Source: Rhynchosporium graminicola
Lineage: Eukaryota > Ascomycota > Leotiomycetes > Helotiales > Ploettnerulaceae
Direction: 5' to 3'
Length of the DNA: 64,000 bases
NCBI GenBank assembly: GCA_900074885.1
Contig: FJUW01000011.1
Span: 186,001-250,000, forward strand
The notes beneath the pieces were generated by a model, which saw only the letters and a list, made by a program, of their open reading frames with translations, made no database searches and was not told the DNA's origin. Position numbers and translations under genes: made by a program. Positions within the stretch are counted from its first letter, which is position 1; each line of letters begins with the position of its first letter. Positions 1 through 12,494 of the stretch are shown piece by piece.

Positions 1-1599
1 TATACCGCGTACTAGTCAGAACCAGGAACGTTACACCTTAGTATACTAGATATGATTATAATTAAAGAAGCGCTAGTCTAAACTTCTAAGGATATCAGAA
101 GTAGTCTTAAATTAGCTATTAGCGCTAGTATCTATATATTAAAGGATAATAGTCTTAGCTTCTCCTCTAGTATACTTAAAGTAAGTCTTAACTTATATAT
201 TACTAGTAAAGAAGTTATTAGAATATTCTTCTAAAAAGAGCTTTATATCTATCTTCTATATATTATACTTAATCTTACTATTATAATTAGTAAAGAGAAA
301 GTAAGGGAACTTAACTCGATAAGACTCGATAGCTTTTATAGTATTATCGAGCTTTAGAAGAAAGTGATCTATAGTAAGTTAGAGGTCTATAGTAAGAGAT
401 CGTAACTTCCTAGTAGTATTAGCGTTAGCCTCTAGAGCGAGAGCAGCAGTTATAGCAGTAGTAATAGTAGTATTTATAACTTATATCTACTTATCTAAGA
501 AACTAGGAAGCGCTATTATAAATTCTAACTAAGAGTTAGTTTCTATTTAAGAAGTAAGTATAATACTTCGTATTTCCGAAGTAAGAGAGATTAGAGGTAA
601 TATAAGTTATAAAAAGGTAGTAATAGTATTAATAATTAACTTTAGTAACTCGGGACGAGATATAAGTGCCTTAGTAGCGTTCTCGAAATCGTTATTACTA
701 TCGCTATTAGAGCTTAATACTATTTCTTCTTTTATTAGATTACTCTTAATAGTATCCCTAACGATATTCTCTACTAACGCGCTTTCGCTCTTCCTCTTCT
801 ATTTAGAGAACTTAAATCTATCTAGTATAGAGGGCTCTCGAGTGCTTCGGCGCAGTTATATATAAGAGGGCCTACTATAGCTAAAAACGCGCTTAAGAAG
901 GACCTAAAGCTTAATAGTAACTTATTTAAGAGAGTAAAGATTAATAAAGCGCGAGAGTAAGTACGTTCTTAAAGTCCCTTAGTAGAGTATTTATTTAAAG
1001 TATTAGGAAGTTACTAATTAAGTTCACTTTAGATTCCTTTTATAAGTTCACTTTACTTCGGCTATCGAGTTCTCTTCTTATAAGTATATATAGAGTTAGA
1101 ATCGTAGGAGGGAGCTTCGCAGAGGTTATAGAGGTTCGTAGAAGTCGCGATATTAGGAGGGTTTAAAGTCGAGGATACGTAAGGCTAAGCACGAGGCTAA
1201 GAGCGCAAAAAATATTATAATAGGGTTTTTTAGTAGAATTATACTATAGAAGTAGTACTAATTAAGAGAGAGAGTTTAGCTTTCTTTAAAATACTTTACT
1301 TCTAAGGTACAGAAGTAGATAGCGCGTATAGTCGAAGTTATCGAGTATAAGTAGGGTAGAAGTTATAGAAGTCGTATTAAGAAGGTAGTACTAGCTTTAA
1401 TACTTCTAAATAGATATTACTACTTCCTAGTAAAGTAATTAATCTTTTCTTATATTATAGTAGAAGTATAAGGAGTTAATAACGAATTATATTCGCCCTT
1501 AAGAGTGCGCTAAGTAAAGGGAAGAAAAGATAAAGAGAAGGTTTCTACTCTTAACTCTCTCTCTAAGTATAACTATAGGGTTATACTAACTAATCATCC
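1..1599. other. RIP-degraded AT-rich sequence, unresolved
   Basis: The stretch is rich in TA and TAG/TAA, like the transposon remains that follow, and no frame stays open long enough to name a domain. Its place just upstream of a copia-type protease region suggests that it holds the gag part of the same element, but I see no zinc knuckle and no LTR. The element's 5' LTR may lie outside the window. Confidence 0.4.
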
Positions 1600-1659
1600 T
1601 CTAGTACGTACTAACCGCATTCCGCTAGCCCTGCCTGCTATGATGCCTAGGAGCCTGAG

Positions 1660-2251
1660 GTCGTTATGGTATAGACTATAACACTAGCGCTATAGAGTAT
1701 ATATCTAACGACCTTTCCAAGTTTACCTTATATACGCTAAGAGACGATTTATAGTATATACTTACTATTAATAAGCTATTACGCCCTACCGGGATTAGAA
1801 GTTATACGATTAAAGCGATAAAGAGCGATAGTATAGTACGCATATTAGAGTGCTATGATATACTATATATCCCGCAGTCTCTAGTCTACTTATACTCCGG
1901 TTCTAAATTGAATAAGTTAGGAGGTTATTTACGTAGTTCTATTCTTTATACGTCTAAGGAGAAAGAGATCTATATAATTAATAAGAATCTATTTATTATT
2001 AAAGAAGAGACCTCTGGCGCAGAGTACGCTAGCCTTCCGGGTTTAAGCTTACCTGTAGCAGTAGAGTAAGCTATAGTCGATATAGAGCTTTAGTACAGAC
2101 GTATATATTACGCTAGCTTTAACGTAGTACGTCGCACTTAATCTATAGTTACTAGTATAAAGTTTATAGAGCTTAAGACTAGTAGAACTCGCTTTTACGT
2201 ACTATATAAGAAAGGCTGACCTATTCGGAAGGTTAATAAAATATCGGCACG
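1660..2251 (+). pseudogene. copia pol fragment 1 (protease to pre-integrase)
   Basis: In the plus strand the region around 1780-1930 reads like the copia protease-downstream block, a hydrophobic stretch of the type YDILYIPQSL. It is followed by a pre-integrase region ending in KVNKISA at about 2230-2250. The frame is broken by TAG/TAA/TGA at positions where Gln or Trp codons fit, which is the RIP signature. The coding sequence resumes at 10029 after the 7.8-kb chromovirus insertion. Confidence 0.6.
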
Positions 2252-2519
2252 TGTAACGACATAAGACTCAAGGCGGTATACAAGTAAGAATAAACGAGTA
2301 GAGAGGCTAAGAGCGATCTTATATAGTCTACTACAAAGGAAACAAAAAGATAAGGAAAGAAGAAGAAGAGAGATGAAGTGCAAAGCACCTTATATATATA
2401 TGCCGGTACTAGTCCGATACTATACCGGGTCAGATACTAGTTCTGCCGGGATACCTATGAACTTAGGCCCTATTATCTATCCTTCTTCTCATGTAATATT
2501 CAGGTGAGCTATCGTTATA
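2252..2519 (-). repeat. 3' LTR of chromovirus copy 1 (family A)
   Basis: This 268-bp LTR matches the one at 9761-10028 along its whole length, with differences that are mostly C/T and G/A. Plus-strand ends are TGTAACGAC and ATCGTTATA. The last nine bases are a RIP form of GTCGTCACA, which is preserved in the 5' LTR. Confidence 0.9.
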
Positions 2520-2591
2520 TTACCCCCCCCCTAAGAAGAGCTTAACCCTAAGCTCGGAAGGTTATAGTTTATATTAGAATTAGTCTTTATT

Positions 2592-3975
2592 ATGACTATT
2601 TTCGTCGATATTCGCGTAATAAGTGCTAGCTGCTCTTTAGTAGTAGTAAATTCTTTATTAGGTTCTGACTAGTTATATTGCTATAATAGTATTATATTAG
2701 TTATAGCTTCTAAATCGGGCGGTAAGCGGTATTTACTTTATCTATTTACAGTAGGAGTCGAGTTTAAGTAAGGCGTAAGGTATATAAAGGAAAGGGTTTA
2801 TTAATATTAGAGCTTTTCCTTTTTAACTGCGATAACTACTTCAACTTATAAGTTTATTCTCCCTAGACTACGATACAGCTCCTAGAGTAAGTATCGTTAC
2901 TAACTATTATAGTAGTCTGTTATAATCTTATATATTAATCGACCTAATTAACTCTTCTCTTAATATAAGTAAGTTTCTTATCTTAGTCTTAGGGATAGTC
3001 CTTAAGTGTAGTATAAGAGTTTCACGGATCTATAACGCTAACTCCTATAGTGCTTTTACTAGTACCTACTAGTACTCTTTCGGCGGCGTATCGTATATAT
3101 TACCTATAGTATATTCGCGCTTTCCTTAAGATAAAATATAATAATACTCCTATTTTAGAACTCTTATACTTATTTAATAAGCTTAACTCTAAGCTTTATA
3201 AGTATTATTCGGCGTTAAAGAGTAGTTATAAGTATATAAGTTACTTAAACCTGAATATAGTTATATATACTAACGTATTATAGTTACTTAACTATATTAA
3301 TACAAAGTATACTATTTTATCCGGTTTATTTCTTAGTAGTAAAGCTAAGGACGCGGAGCTAAATTAGGGCGGTATTATAGCTACTTATAAAGCGATTAAT
3401 CGGATCTATTATCTTACGAAATCTGCTGCTCTTACTACTATATTAGAGATTACTACTATATAATTAGTAAAGACTTAGGCTTTAAGGCGTTCTATAGAGA
3501 AAGTATTTAAGGAGTTAGAGTTTATTAAAGTAGTAAGTTAAGATCTTAAATCCTTAGATACTAGTATAATACTAATATAATATAAGATCTAGATCTTTTA
3601 ATAGTAGATTCGATGAAGTCAGGGTTAATAGTATAAATAATATTAAAGTAGACGAAGAAGTTAAATAGTATTATATAGGAATTTATAAAGAAAGCTATAT
3701 TTAAAGCTATAATATCTAATACTAAGGGAAAGAGGAATTTGCTTTCTAGTTCAGAGATAGCGTTAGATCTAGATACTCTCGGACCCTCTCTAAAGAAGAA
3801 AGCCCGTAGGATTAGCTATTATACTCGGTCTACTACTAGGGCTATATTAGTAGATTTAGGTAAGGAGTTAGATATAGTAGTTCTAGTTCTAGATATTCTA
3901 GATTTACTAGAAGCTCCGGAGAACTTAAGGGAGAAAGCTAGTAAAATAGAAGTAGTTAAAGAAGTAGAGTTTTAG
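2592..3975 (+). pseudogene. Reverse-oriented extra ORF of chromovirus copy 1 (RIP-broken), unknown function
   Basis: Unrecognised. It lies between the chromodomain and the 3' LTR and runs against gag-pol. A candidate start is the ATG at 2592 (MTIFVDIRVIS...) and the last codon is at 3973. The final 78 codons (3739-3975) are still open and rich in Lys, Glu and Leu. Earlier stops fall where Trp or Gln codons fit, as expected of RIP acting on a real reading frame. The reading moves through three frames (starting near 2592, 3041 and 3739), so introns or frameshifts must be assumed. Copy 2 holds a mirror counterpart of exactly the same length (1384 bp) at 22999-24382 on the minus strand, with the same protein segments recognisable. 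No domain was identified. A sense-strand ORF is the alternative, but it carries more shared stops. Confidence 0.5.
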
Positions 3976-4119
3976 ATATAGCGTTATTATAGAGTATAAT
4001 CAGGGGATTATCCTTAGTAATAAATTCTAATACTAGTAACTATAATAGCTTATTATCCTCTAAGTAACTATAGTTATTTATTCTGTCTTCTTAAGCCTTA
4101 ATCTACTAATCTAGTCTAC

Positions 4120-7100
4120 GCGGAGGTCTAGGTTTACTTAGGTTAGTAGCGTAGAAGTCTTTGAGCTTATATAGAGTACTTATTAGATTAGAAGCGTTAT
4201 ACTAAGTTAGGTCCGAGTCGTAGCTTAGCTAACTAATCTAATACTTCAGATTACCTCTTAGGAGCTATATAGCGAGTATATCTTATAACTCTTATTCTTC
4301 TTAAGTAGCGATAACTTCCGGGAGTAGATTTAGTAACTCCTAGCTTAGTAATAGGTCGTCCGGGTCCTTAAAGAGTAATTCGAAGGCGAATATATTATAA
4401 ATAGAAGATCCCGGGAGTAAATCTAGCTTATAGGAGTATCCGATCTTAGCTAGGACCTAGTATAGTCTTACCTAGAGACTAGATAGCTTCTTACTTAGCT
4501 AGTAATTCTTAAGGTTCCTTATAGAGAGAAATACCTTATCTCTAACTTCCTAGTCGATACTATGCTGTTTCGGGTCGGTTATAGCGCTTATCCTATACTA
4601 AGTAGCTAGTATATTAGCTTTTATAACCTCGATAGCGGATTTAGTACGTTTAGCTAGAGATTTAGTATTAGTATAATTAAGCTTCTCTTATAGTATCGAT
4701 CCGGTGAGTTACTTCTAGTCCTAGCTATTCTATAGTAATATATTATATTTAAGGGTATATAGCGCTATACTAATAGAGTCGTAAGGTAAGGTTACTTAAG
4801 CGCGGTTTATTATTAGTAGTAGTTCGCCCTAGTTACTCTAGTAATAATTAACAAAAGGTCTAAGGCGTTAGTTAATATACTGATTTATAATCTCTATTTA
4901 TCTATCGGTTTACTAGTAGAAAGAGATAGAGAGCTTAACTTTAACTCTAATTATATAGTAAAACTCTTATTAGAAGGATAAGACTAACTAAGCTCCTTAG
5001 TCAGATATAATTAACTTAGGGGTATATCTGAAATAATATATCTATTAGATAAATAATATTACTATCCCGCGGATATCGATATTATAGTAGTATAGTATCG
5101 ATACAGAGTCCTTCCCTAAGCAGTCGATAAATACTAATATCTTATTAAATCCTTAGTTATTAGGCGAGAAGTCCTTAAAATCTATAGCTAGGTACTATAT
5201 AAGGTAGCTAGGTACTAGTAATAAGTAGAGGAATCCTTACTATTTCGTCTGTTTCGGATAAGAGTACTAGTAAGAGTAGTAATTACGAGTATATTATTTC
5301 ACGTCTAATACGAGTCCTTTCTAGTAATAATAAGTAGAAATTATTTTAGCGGTCTTACGAGCGTTTAGATAAGCGGAAGAAACTTAATTATAGACTTCGC
5401 TAATTAAATAGGTATATAGTAGGGTATAGCGTTATACGTATAGATAACTATTATAAAGTAGTAAACTATTATTAATAATATAGCTATCTCCTAATATATT
5501 TCGTTCCTTAGAGAATAATTCTTAGTTAAATTAGTATAGTTTTTCGATTAAATTAAAGGAGTTATATATAGGTTCCGGTAGTATATTAGTTCCTAGCGAT
5601 ATTAAGTATATATAACTAATTTGATTAATATAATACTTAGCTAGTTCTGTATTAATCCTAGGGTCTAGGCGATCTAGAGATAGTAAAACCTGAGATCTAT
5701 TATCCTATTTCTATTATTCCTATATCCTTAGATCTTATTCCTTATAGCTAAGGATATTAGCTTTAGCGTTATCTTTACTAAGCGTATATATAATTTAAAA
5801 GTTAAATTCAGAAAGGAATTCTATTTATCTAACTTACTTACTAGTTAAGACCTTAGTAGTTATAAAGTATTCTAAGGATCGATAGTCCGTATATACGCTA
5901 GTATAGTGTTATAGAGATATAAGTTCCGGTCTCTATTTCTAGAAAGACTTAATAATAGCGTATAGCTCCTTATTATAGATCTTCTAGTTTAGTTTATATC
6001 TATTAAGAATATAAGAGTAGAATCTAATTAGATACTACTAGTTATCTTTATATAATTAGAAGATAACTCTAGCTATTATACTATTAGAGGTATTAGTTTC
6101 TAGTTTAGTTTATAATTTAGGGTCGAAATAGTATAGTTTCTATACTAATAGTAGCTATTAATATAAATCGTCGAAGGACTTCTTATAATCGTTAGTGAAA
6201 TTCTATAGTACTATAGGCCGAGTAAGCACTAAGAGAGGTTTAGCGATAAGGCCGAAATTCCGAATAAATTAATAGTAGAACTTATAGAATCCTAAGAAGG
6301 ATTTTATAGCTATTACCGTTTCGGGGTACTTCTAGTCTACTAATAGTACTACTTTCTCAGGATCTGGCTCGATTCCGTTAGTAGTAATAATATATCCGAG
6401 GTATTTAGTCTAAGTAATATAGAATTCGCTTTTCTTAATATCTACTTAGAGTCCGGTATCTATTAAGTATTATAGTACTAATTTAATATATTCCTTATAT
6501 TCTTAAAGCGTTTCCGAGTATATAAGAATATTATCTAAGTAAGCTATATAGAAATTATCTAAGTAGTCTAGTAATATATTATTTATATATCGCTAGTATA
6601 TACTAGGTCTATTATAGAGCTTAAAAAGTAGTACTTTATATTTATAGGATCTGAAGCGGGTTCGGAAGGTAATATACTCCTCGGATTCGGGGTTTATATA
6701 GATATAGTTAAATACTACTCGGATATCTAGTTTAATAAAGATTACTATTTTAGATATACGAGTTAAGAGCTTATCGATCCTAGGTATTAAGTAGGAATCC
6801 TTTCGAGTGATCGTATTAAGCTTATAATAGTTGATATAGAAGCGTAATCCTCTATTAGCCTTCTTAATAAATAGTATAAGTAATATAAAGGGACTTTAGC
6901 TAGATTCGATAAATCCATTATCTAGGTTCTCTATAAGGTACTCCTTAGTTACTCGTAGTTTATCTATAGATTACTAATATAAGAGCGAATATACGTTAAG
7001 TAATAGTTCTTCTAGAATAATTTTATAATTATATAAGCGATATAGTAGAAGAATATTAGAATCCCGCTTAGAAAAAGCTTCCTTAAAAGTATAATACTAT

Positions 7101-9750
7101 TCCGATAGCTTTTCGGCTATAAGTCGTTTAGTATTAGGATCCTTAGGAGAATCGCTATTTAGATAGTCTTATATAAGGCGGTCTATCTTATAGATACTAG
7201 TAAAGAATAATTCGGAGCTTTTATATTTCATATTAAAATAAAAAGCTATAGTACTAATTTAGTAAATCAGAACCGGTTTCTAGATCCTTAGAGGTTAAGA
7301 GAAGTACTTATAATAGGGTTTCGGCGCAAGTATCTTTCTCGATAAATTCAGAGCGGAAAGAGGTTCCGATTTCTTAGCGATAAGCGGAAATAAGTTAAAT
7401 AGTAAGAATAATATATTAATATGCTATATTACTACTATTTAGTATAATCGCTATTAGTCTAGCTAGTTTATAGCTAAGTCCCGCGTATTAGTATCGATTT
7501 AGTAAGATCGATTAATACTAAGTTTACGAGATAATAGAGTTATAATTATCTCCTTATCGTATTAGAAAGTAGCTAGATAGCGTTCCGACTATAGAAGCTT
7601 ATAGTAGAGCGTATCTAGCTTAACCTGAAATCGTCGTATCTATTTAATACTAATAATTATATCTTATTATCCTAAATCGAGGAGAATAAAAGGGTAGTTA
7701 TAAATACGCCTACTATTAATAGAAAAGTATAAATATATGAAATAAGTAATATAAGTTCTAATAGATTATTAGAACCTACGTATTAGAATAGAATAAGGTA
7801 GTAGCTCGATTTTAATACTAAGGGCCTCTGATAGTCGTCCGGTAAGAGTACGATTAATAAATAGATAACTATTCGCTCTAGTATTAATTAAGCTACTTAT
7901 AGAAACTCTTAGTCCGTTTATACTAATTATAATTAGGTATATAAATTACTTACTTCTTATTAGGGAGTTAAGGTCCAGATTAGAGAGATTATACTTATAT
8001 AGACCTAAGAAGGAGTTTTTACCTAGGCCTTATCGTTTCCCTTTAGTATTAGTCTAGATTCGGAGAGTACGTTTTCTACTACTTCCTTAGTTACTTAATC
8101 CTCTTCCGGAAATTCGTCGATTAATTGAACCTTAAGCGAGTTAGGGTAGTCTAGCTTAATATAACCGAGCTATCTATAACTATAATACCTAGGGGGTTCT
8201 CCGGTCGAGGTAGTAAGGCGTTTTAGCGCAGAAGGAGTACTAGATTATACTAGGGTAGAAGTACGTACGTATAGTACGAGAGTGGTTTATCGAGGGGCTA
8301 AGCTTAAGGACCAGTAAGGAGTAGAACTAGTAGAAGTTATAGTAGTAATAGTAGGCTTACGGTACTATACTAGAGTAGTAGCTTTCTCGGGATAAGTATA
8401 TTCTAAGTTATAGTAATATTCGGTATTAAAAGAAAGTAAGAATCTAACTATAGAAGCGTAGTTCTTATTCTACGTTAGTTTAATAATAAGAGTTAAAGCG
8501 CGTAAGAATAGTATAATCTTATCCTATATATAGAAGAACTACTCTTTCTTTTTAACCTTACTTTAGATAATAGCGCTTTAAAATCGACTACGAAACTCAG
8601 CGAAAGTCTCGCGTATATAGCTAAGTTATTATATTTCTAAGTAGTAGAAAGCGTTATAGTAATTATCTTCTTCTAAACCGGTAAGGAAGTTCTCTTCTAG
8701 TAAGGAGATTATTTCCTTATTAGTCTTAAACTCGTTAGCGAGGTACTAAGGTGTAAAATACTCTTTAGCTAATCTAGTAACTAGTCCCTATACGAGAACG
8801 CGCTAAGAGAAGTCCGTAGGGTAATAGTTAGCGTTTATAACTAGCTAGTCTCGTATCGATACTCTCTATTAGAGGAAAGTAGAGTCTGACTTATTATCTA
8901 AGAGTAAGATCTTCTTAGTAAGATAAGACTTCCTAGGGCGTAACTCTACTGATTCGGCGCCGGGAGAGAGAGATAGTTTATTAAGAATAGTATCCTCTCT
9001 CTTAGTGCTACGTATTAGAATAGAGTTTATTAGGTTATTAAACTCCGCTATATACGGAGATTATAGTATTAGTTCTAATAAGAGAGTCGAAGATAAGCGA
9101 GGGACCCTTATAAGGAACTTATCTTATGCGGAGATTAGTCTATTTATAGTATCTTCTAGAGAGTTATTCTTCTTCTTCTAGTCTGCTAATCGTTATAAGA
9201 GGGAATAGATCAGGTTCGAGTCACCTATAGTAGTAGGAGTACTTAGGGATTATACTCCTAGTGAATTTCGCTTTTATTTTCCTTTCCCTTTTAATTAGTA
9301 TTTCCTTAATAAAGTATTAATATTCTCTAGGGTAAGAGACGTTTAAGGTAAAGAAGAGTATAACGGATTAGGTTCGGAAGTAGAGCGGAAGGGGTCGCGT
9401 TAAGTCCCCCTAGAACTAGAGAGGTCTCCGGTTTATTAGTTAGGAGCTATTCTAGTAGCTTAAAAAGGAGTATATTAGGACTATTTCGGCGGTAATACGT
9501 AAAAGTTAAAGTTCCGAGGTATTTATTATACTTTCTTCAAAATCTGCTTATAATTCCTTTATACTAAGGAGGTTATTAAAGGAGTATTAGCGAAGACTTT
9601 CTCTATTATACTATTTGCGATAAGCTAAATTAAACCTTAATTTATAGTTATCCGAGAGATCTCTAGTATCTCGGCTATATACGAGTAGTTATCGAATAAC
9701 TAACTTAGTAGTAAGATATTATAATAAGCTATCTCCGGCTATATTAATCT
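4120..9750 (-). pseudogene. gag-pol of chromovirus copy 1, RIP-inactivated
   Basis: Minus-strand reading. Gag lies at about 9700-8150 and ends in a retroviral-type zinc knuckle (C-x2-C-x4-H-x4-C with Cys changed to Tyr) near 8150-8200. Protease follows near 7850. The RT catalytic motif YLDDIL appears as YLDNIL near 6530-6560, with Asp to Asn caused by G to A. RNase H lies at about 6000-5750 and the integrase D,D-35-E region at about 5250-4850. A chromodomain-like segment (reading EE-W-EV-DIL with RIP changes) lies near 4290-4120. Numerous TAG and TAA codons replace Trp and Gln. The order and the chromodomain place it among fungal chromoviruses. Confidence 0.85.
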
Positions 9751-9760
9751 TTTTATTTAA

Positions 9761-10028
9761 TATAACGATATAAGACTTAAGGCGGTATATAAGTAAGAAT
9801 AAATAAGTAGGAAGGCTAAGAGCGATCTTATATAGTCTACTACGAAGGAAATAAAAAGATAAGGAAGGAAGAAGAAGAGAGATAGAGTATAAAGCACCTT
9901 ATATATATATACTAATACTAGTCCGATATTATACCGGGTCGGATACTAGTTCTGCCGGGATACCTATGAACTTGGGCCCTATTATCTATCCTTCTTCTCA
10001 TGTGATATTCAGGTGAGCTGTCGTCACA
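9761..10028 (-). repeat. 5' LTR of chromovirus copy 1 (family A)
   Basis: This 268-bp LTR ends on the plus strand in GTCGTCACA and is followed by the target duplication GCACG. The inner edge reads TATAACGAT, a RIP form of TGTAACGAC. It matches the LTRs at 2252-2519, 16556-16822 and 24456-24724. Confidence 0.9.
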
Positions 10029-12166
10029 GCACGTGCCCGACCTACTAGATCGATAGATGAAATCCATATAGATATAGTATACCTTAAACCTAAGGGTCTA
10101 AATAGTTACTCTTATACTTCTATCTTCTTATACGCCTATTCGACTGGAAAGTAGGCCTTTACCTACTCTAAGAAGTCGGATATATACCTAGCTAATCAAA
10201 AGCTAATCAAGTTAGCTGAAACATAGTATTACCGCAAAATTAAGGTATAGAGATATAACAGGAGTAAGGAGTACTCTCCCTCTCAGATGAAAGAGCTTGC
10301 CGACTACCTTAGAATACTACTAGAGGAGTCTACTCCGTATACTCCAGAGTAAGATAAAAGAGCTTGCCGACCACCTTGGAATACTACTAGAGGAGTCTAC
10401 TCCGTATACTCTAGAGTAAGATAGAAGAGCTAAACGCTCTATACGTACGATTATCGAGAAAGTACATATAGTAATAATAGACAAGAATATACCTGACTAT
10501 ATATAGCCGGAAATTCTACTCGCCTATATATATATCGCTAACCTTACCTCTACTTCTAGAGTAGAAGGAAAGACTCCTTTTAAGTGCTTCTAGGACGATA
10601 TTAAATTAAGGGTAAACTATACTCCTTCTATCAAGTATCTCTGTATATTAGAATATCTTATCTTTATACTAATTAATAAGAAGAAGAGAGTCTAGAGCTA
10701 TAAGGTAGCTCCTAGAGCTAAAAAGGGTATTCTAGTAGGTTTTAAAAGTTATAATATCTATAGATACTTAGTTAATAGAAAGGTAGTTCGTACCTCTTAT
10801 CTACGATTTAATAAAGATAGCTTAGTTATAGAACCTCACGAAGAAGACGCTATAATAGTACCTTAAACTAGAGGTAATTCTATCGATACTTTAAGTTAAA
10901 ATCAAGACGTCGAGGTTACTATTACTACTACTCCTGATATAGGTATAGTCTCGGAAGAAGAAGTCGATAGTAGTACGGATACCGAATCTATAGTTAAGGA
11001 CGAAGTTCTAGTACTAAAGGTCGATATTCCGGAGCAAATCGCTATATAAAAGAAGCGTAGTAGGCCTCCTGGATCCAAGAACTATATGCCAGAGTACGTC
11101 CCTAGGGCTACACGCTCTAGCTATAATAATCCGACTCCGACTCTAAACTTAACGCCTAAGGTAACCCCGGAACTAAATAATAGCTACTCCTATGCTATCT
11201 CTCTATTAGAAGAAGTACTAGAGAGTACTATTTAGTATCGACTCGCCTTTTATATAGCTTAAGAAGAGTCTCTATTCTTAGATAATCCGACTACTTTAGA
11301 TCAGGCTATAAAGAGAGCTAATTAGCTAGAATAGAAGAAAGCAATAATTAAGGAGTACTAATCTCTTAAGGAGAAGTCGACTTAGAAGACTATAAGTTGC
11401 TCTGATATACTAAAAGGGTACAGAGTACTAGGTTCTCGTCTAGTTTTCAAGACTAAGAGAGATATAGATAGCAAAATCGATAAATATAAGGTCAGATTTA
11501 TAGTCTAAGGTTATATATAACGATTTAGTCACGATTACGATCAGACGTATACTAGAGTCTATAAATCTTCTACTTAGAAGATAAGCTTAGTAGTTACGGC
11601 GGAGTACGACTTAGAAGTCGAATAGTTTAATATAGTAATAGTATTCTTATATAGTAAAGCCGATACCTAGATATACGTTAAATTGCCGCTATTTTATAGA
11701 TAATTTAGACGTAGACTTATAGATAATAAATATATACTCTTACTAAAGGCTCTATATAGTCTGAAGTAGTCTCCATGTCTCTAGTAAGAGACCTTATGTA
11801 AAGAGTTCAGTATTATCGACTTTATACCTTTATAAACTGAAAATTACGTATATATAAACAAAGAAACTAGAATAATTATTATTACTTATATCGACGATTT
11901 TCTAGTTATCTTAAAGGCTAGAATAGCTCTTAAAGAGCTTAAGAAGAAGATTCTCACTATATTCGATATTCTACTAGCTAGACTAGCTAAATACTTCCTT
12001 AGCGTTAGAATTATACGTAATAGAGAGAAGAAAACGATTTCTCTTTACTAAGATAAATATATCGATAAGATATTAGATCGATTTAGAATAACTAACTAAA
12101 AGAGCGCTAATACGCCTTTTACTACTAGTTCAGAGGTTTCTATAGTTAAATTCAAGGGAGTAGCTA
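10029..12166 (+). pseudogene. copia pol fragment 2 (integrase core and reverse transcriptase)
   Basis: Immediately after the chromovirus the plus strand reads RPTRSIDEIHIDIVYL, the start of a copia integrase core. The RT follows, with an intact catalytic YIDDFL motif at 11887-11904. Many Trp and Gln positions are stops. A 67-bp tandem duplication at about 10291-10424 shifts the frame inside the integrase. The fragment ends at 12166, where the gag-only LTR element is inserted. Confidence 0.82.
10291..10424 (+). repeat. 67-bp tandem duplication in copia integrase
   Basis: The segment beginning AAGAGCTTGC at 10291 recurs at 10358 with a few transitions, and a partial third start follows at about 10425. 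Because 67 is not a multiple of three, the duplication breaks the integrase frame. Confidence 0.8.
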
Positions 12167-12368
12167 TATAACGACATAAGACTCAAGGCGGTATACAAGT
12201 AAGAATAAACAAGTAGGGAGGCTAAGAGCGATCTTATATAGTCTAGTACAAAGGAAACAGAAAGATATAGAGCTCTAAAGGAGTCTACACCTTCTATATA
12301 TATAAGGATAGTATGCCTAAGGTACCGATACTAGCCTATATCTACTACGTATACTATACGCTATTATA
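12167..12368 (-). repeat. 3' LTR of gag-only element (family B)
   Basis: This 202-bp LTR starts TATAACGAC (a RIP form of TGTAACGAC) and ends GCTATTATA (a RIP form of GCCGTCACA). It aligns end to end with the copies at 14172-14373 and 25489-25690. Confidence 0.87.
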
Positions 12369-12494
12369 TTACCCCCTTCTAAGATAAAAGCTCGCCCTCG
12401 AGCCTTTAAAAGTAAATAAAAAACAAAAGAAAAGATAATCAAATCAAGTCGAATTCTAAATAAAATCTAAGTAATTATTAATCTAAAGCGTAAG

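Larger units (their letters stand above)
2252..10028 (-). mobile_element. Full-length Ty3/gypsy chromovirus, copy 1
   Basis: Two LTRs of 268 bp each (2252-2519 and 9761-10028) flank a minus-strand gag-pol. A perfect 5-bp target duplication GCACG lies at 2247-2251 and 10029-10033, inside the copia integrase coding region. On the minus strand the LTR begins TGTGACGAC and ends GTCGTTACA, a near-perfect terminal inverted repeat. A run of G on the minus strand at about 2522-2532 next to the 3' LTR serves as the polypurine tract. Domains from 5' to 3' are gag with zinc knuckle, protease, RT, RNase H, integrase and chromodomain, then about 1.5 kb of extra sequence with a reverse-oriented ORF. Dense Trp/Gln-to-stop changes make it inactive. 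Confidence 0.92.

Noticed and set aside
9200..9235. B-box-like GGTTCGAGTC, repeated near 16015 and 17130
   Set aside because: It is part of the chromovirus gag coding region and occurs in each copy. No tRNA fold is present.
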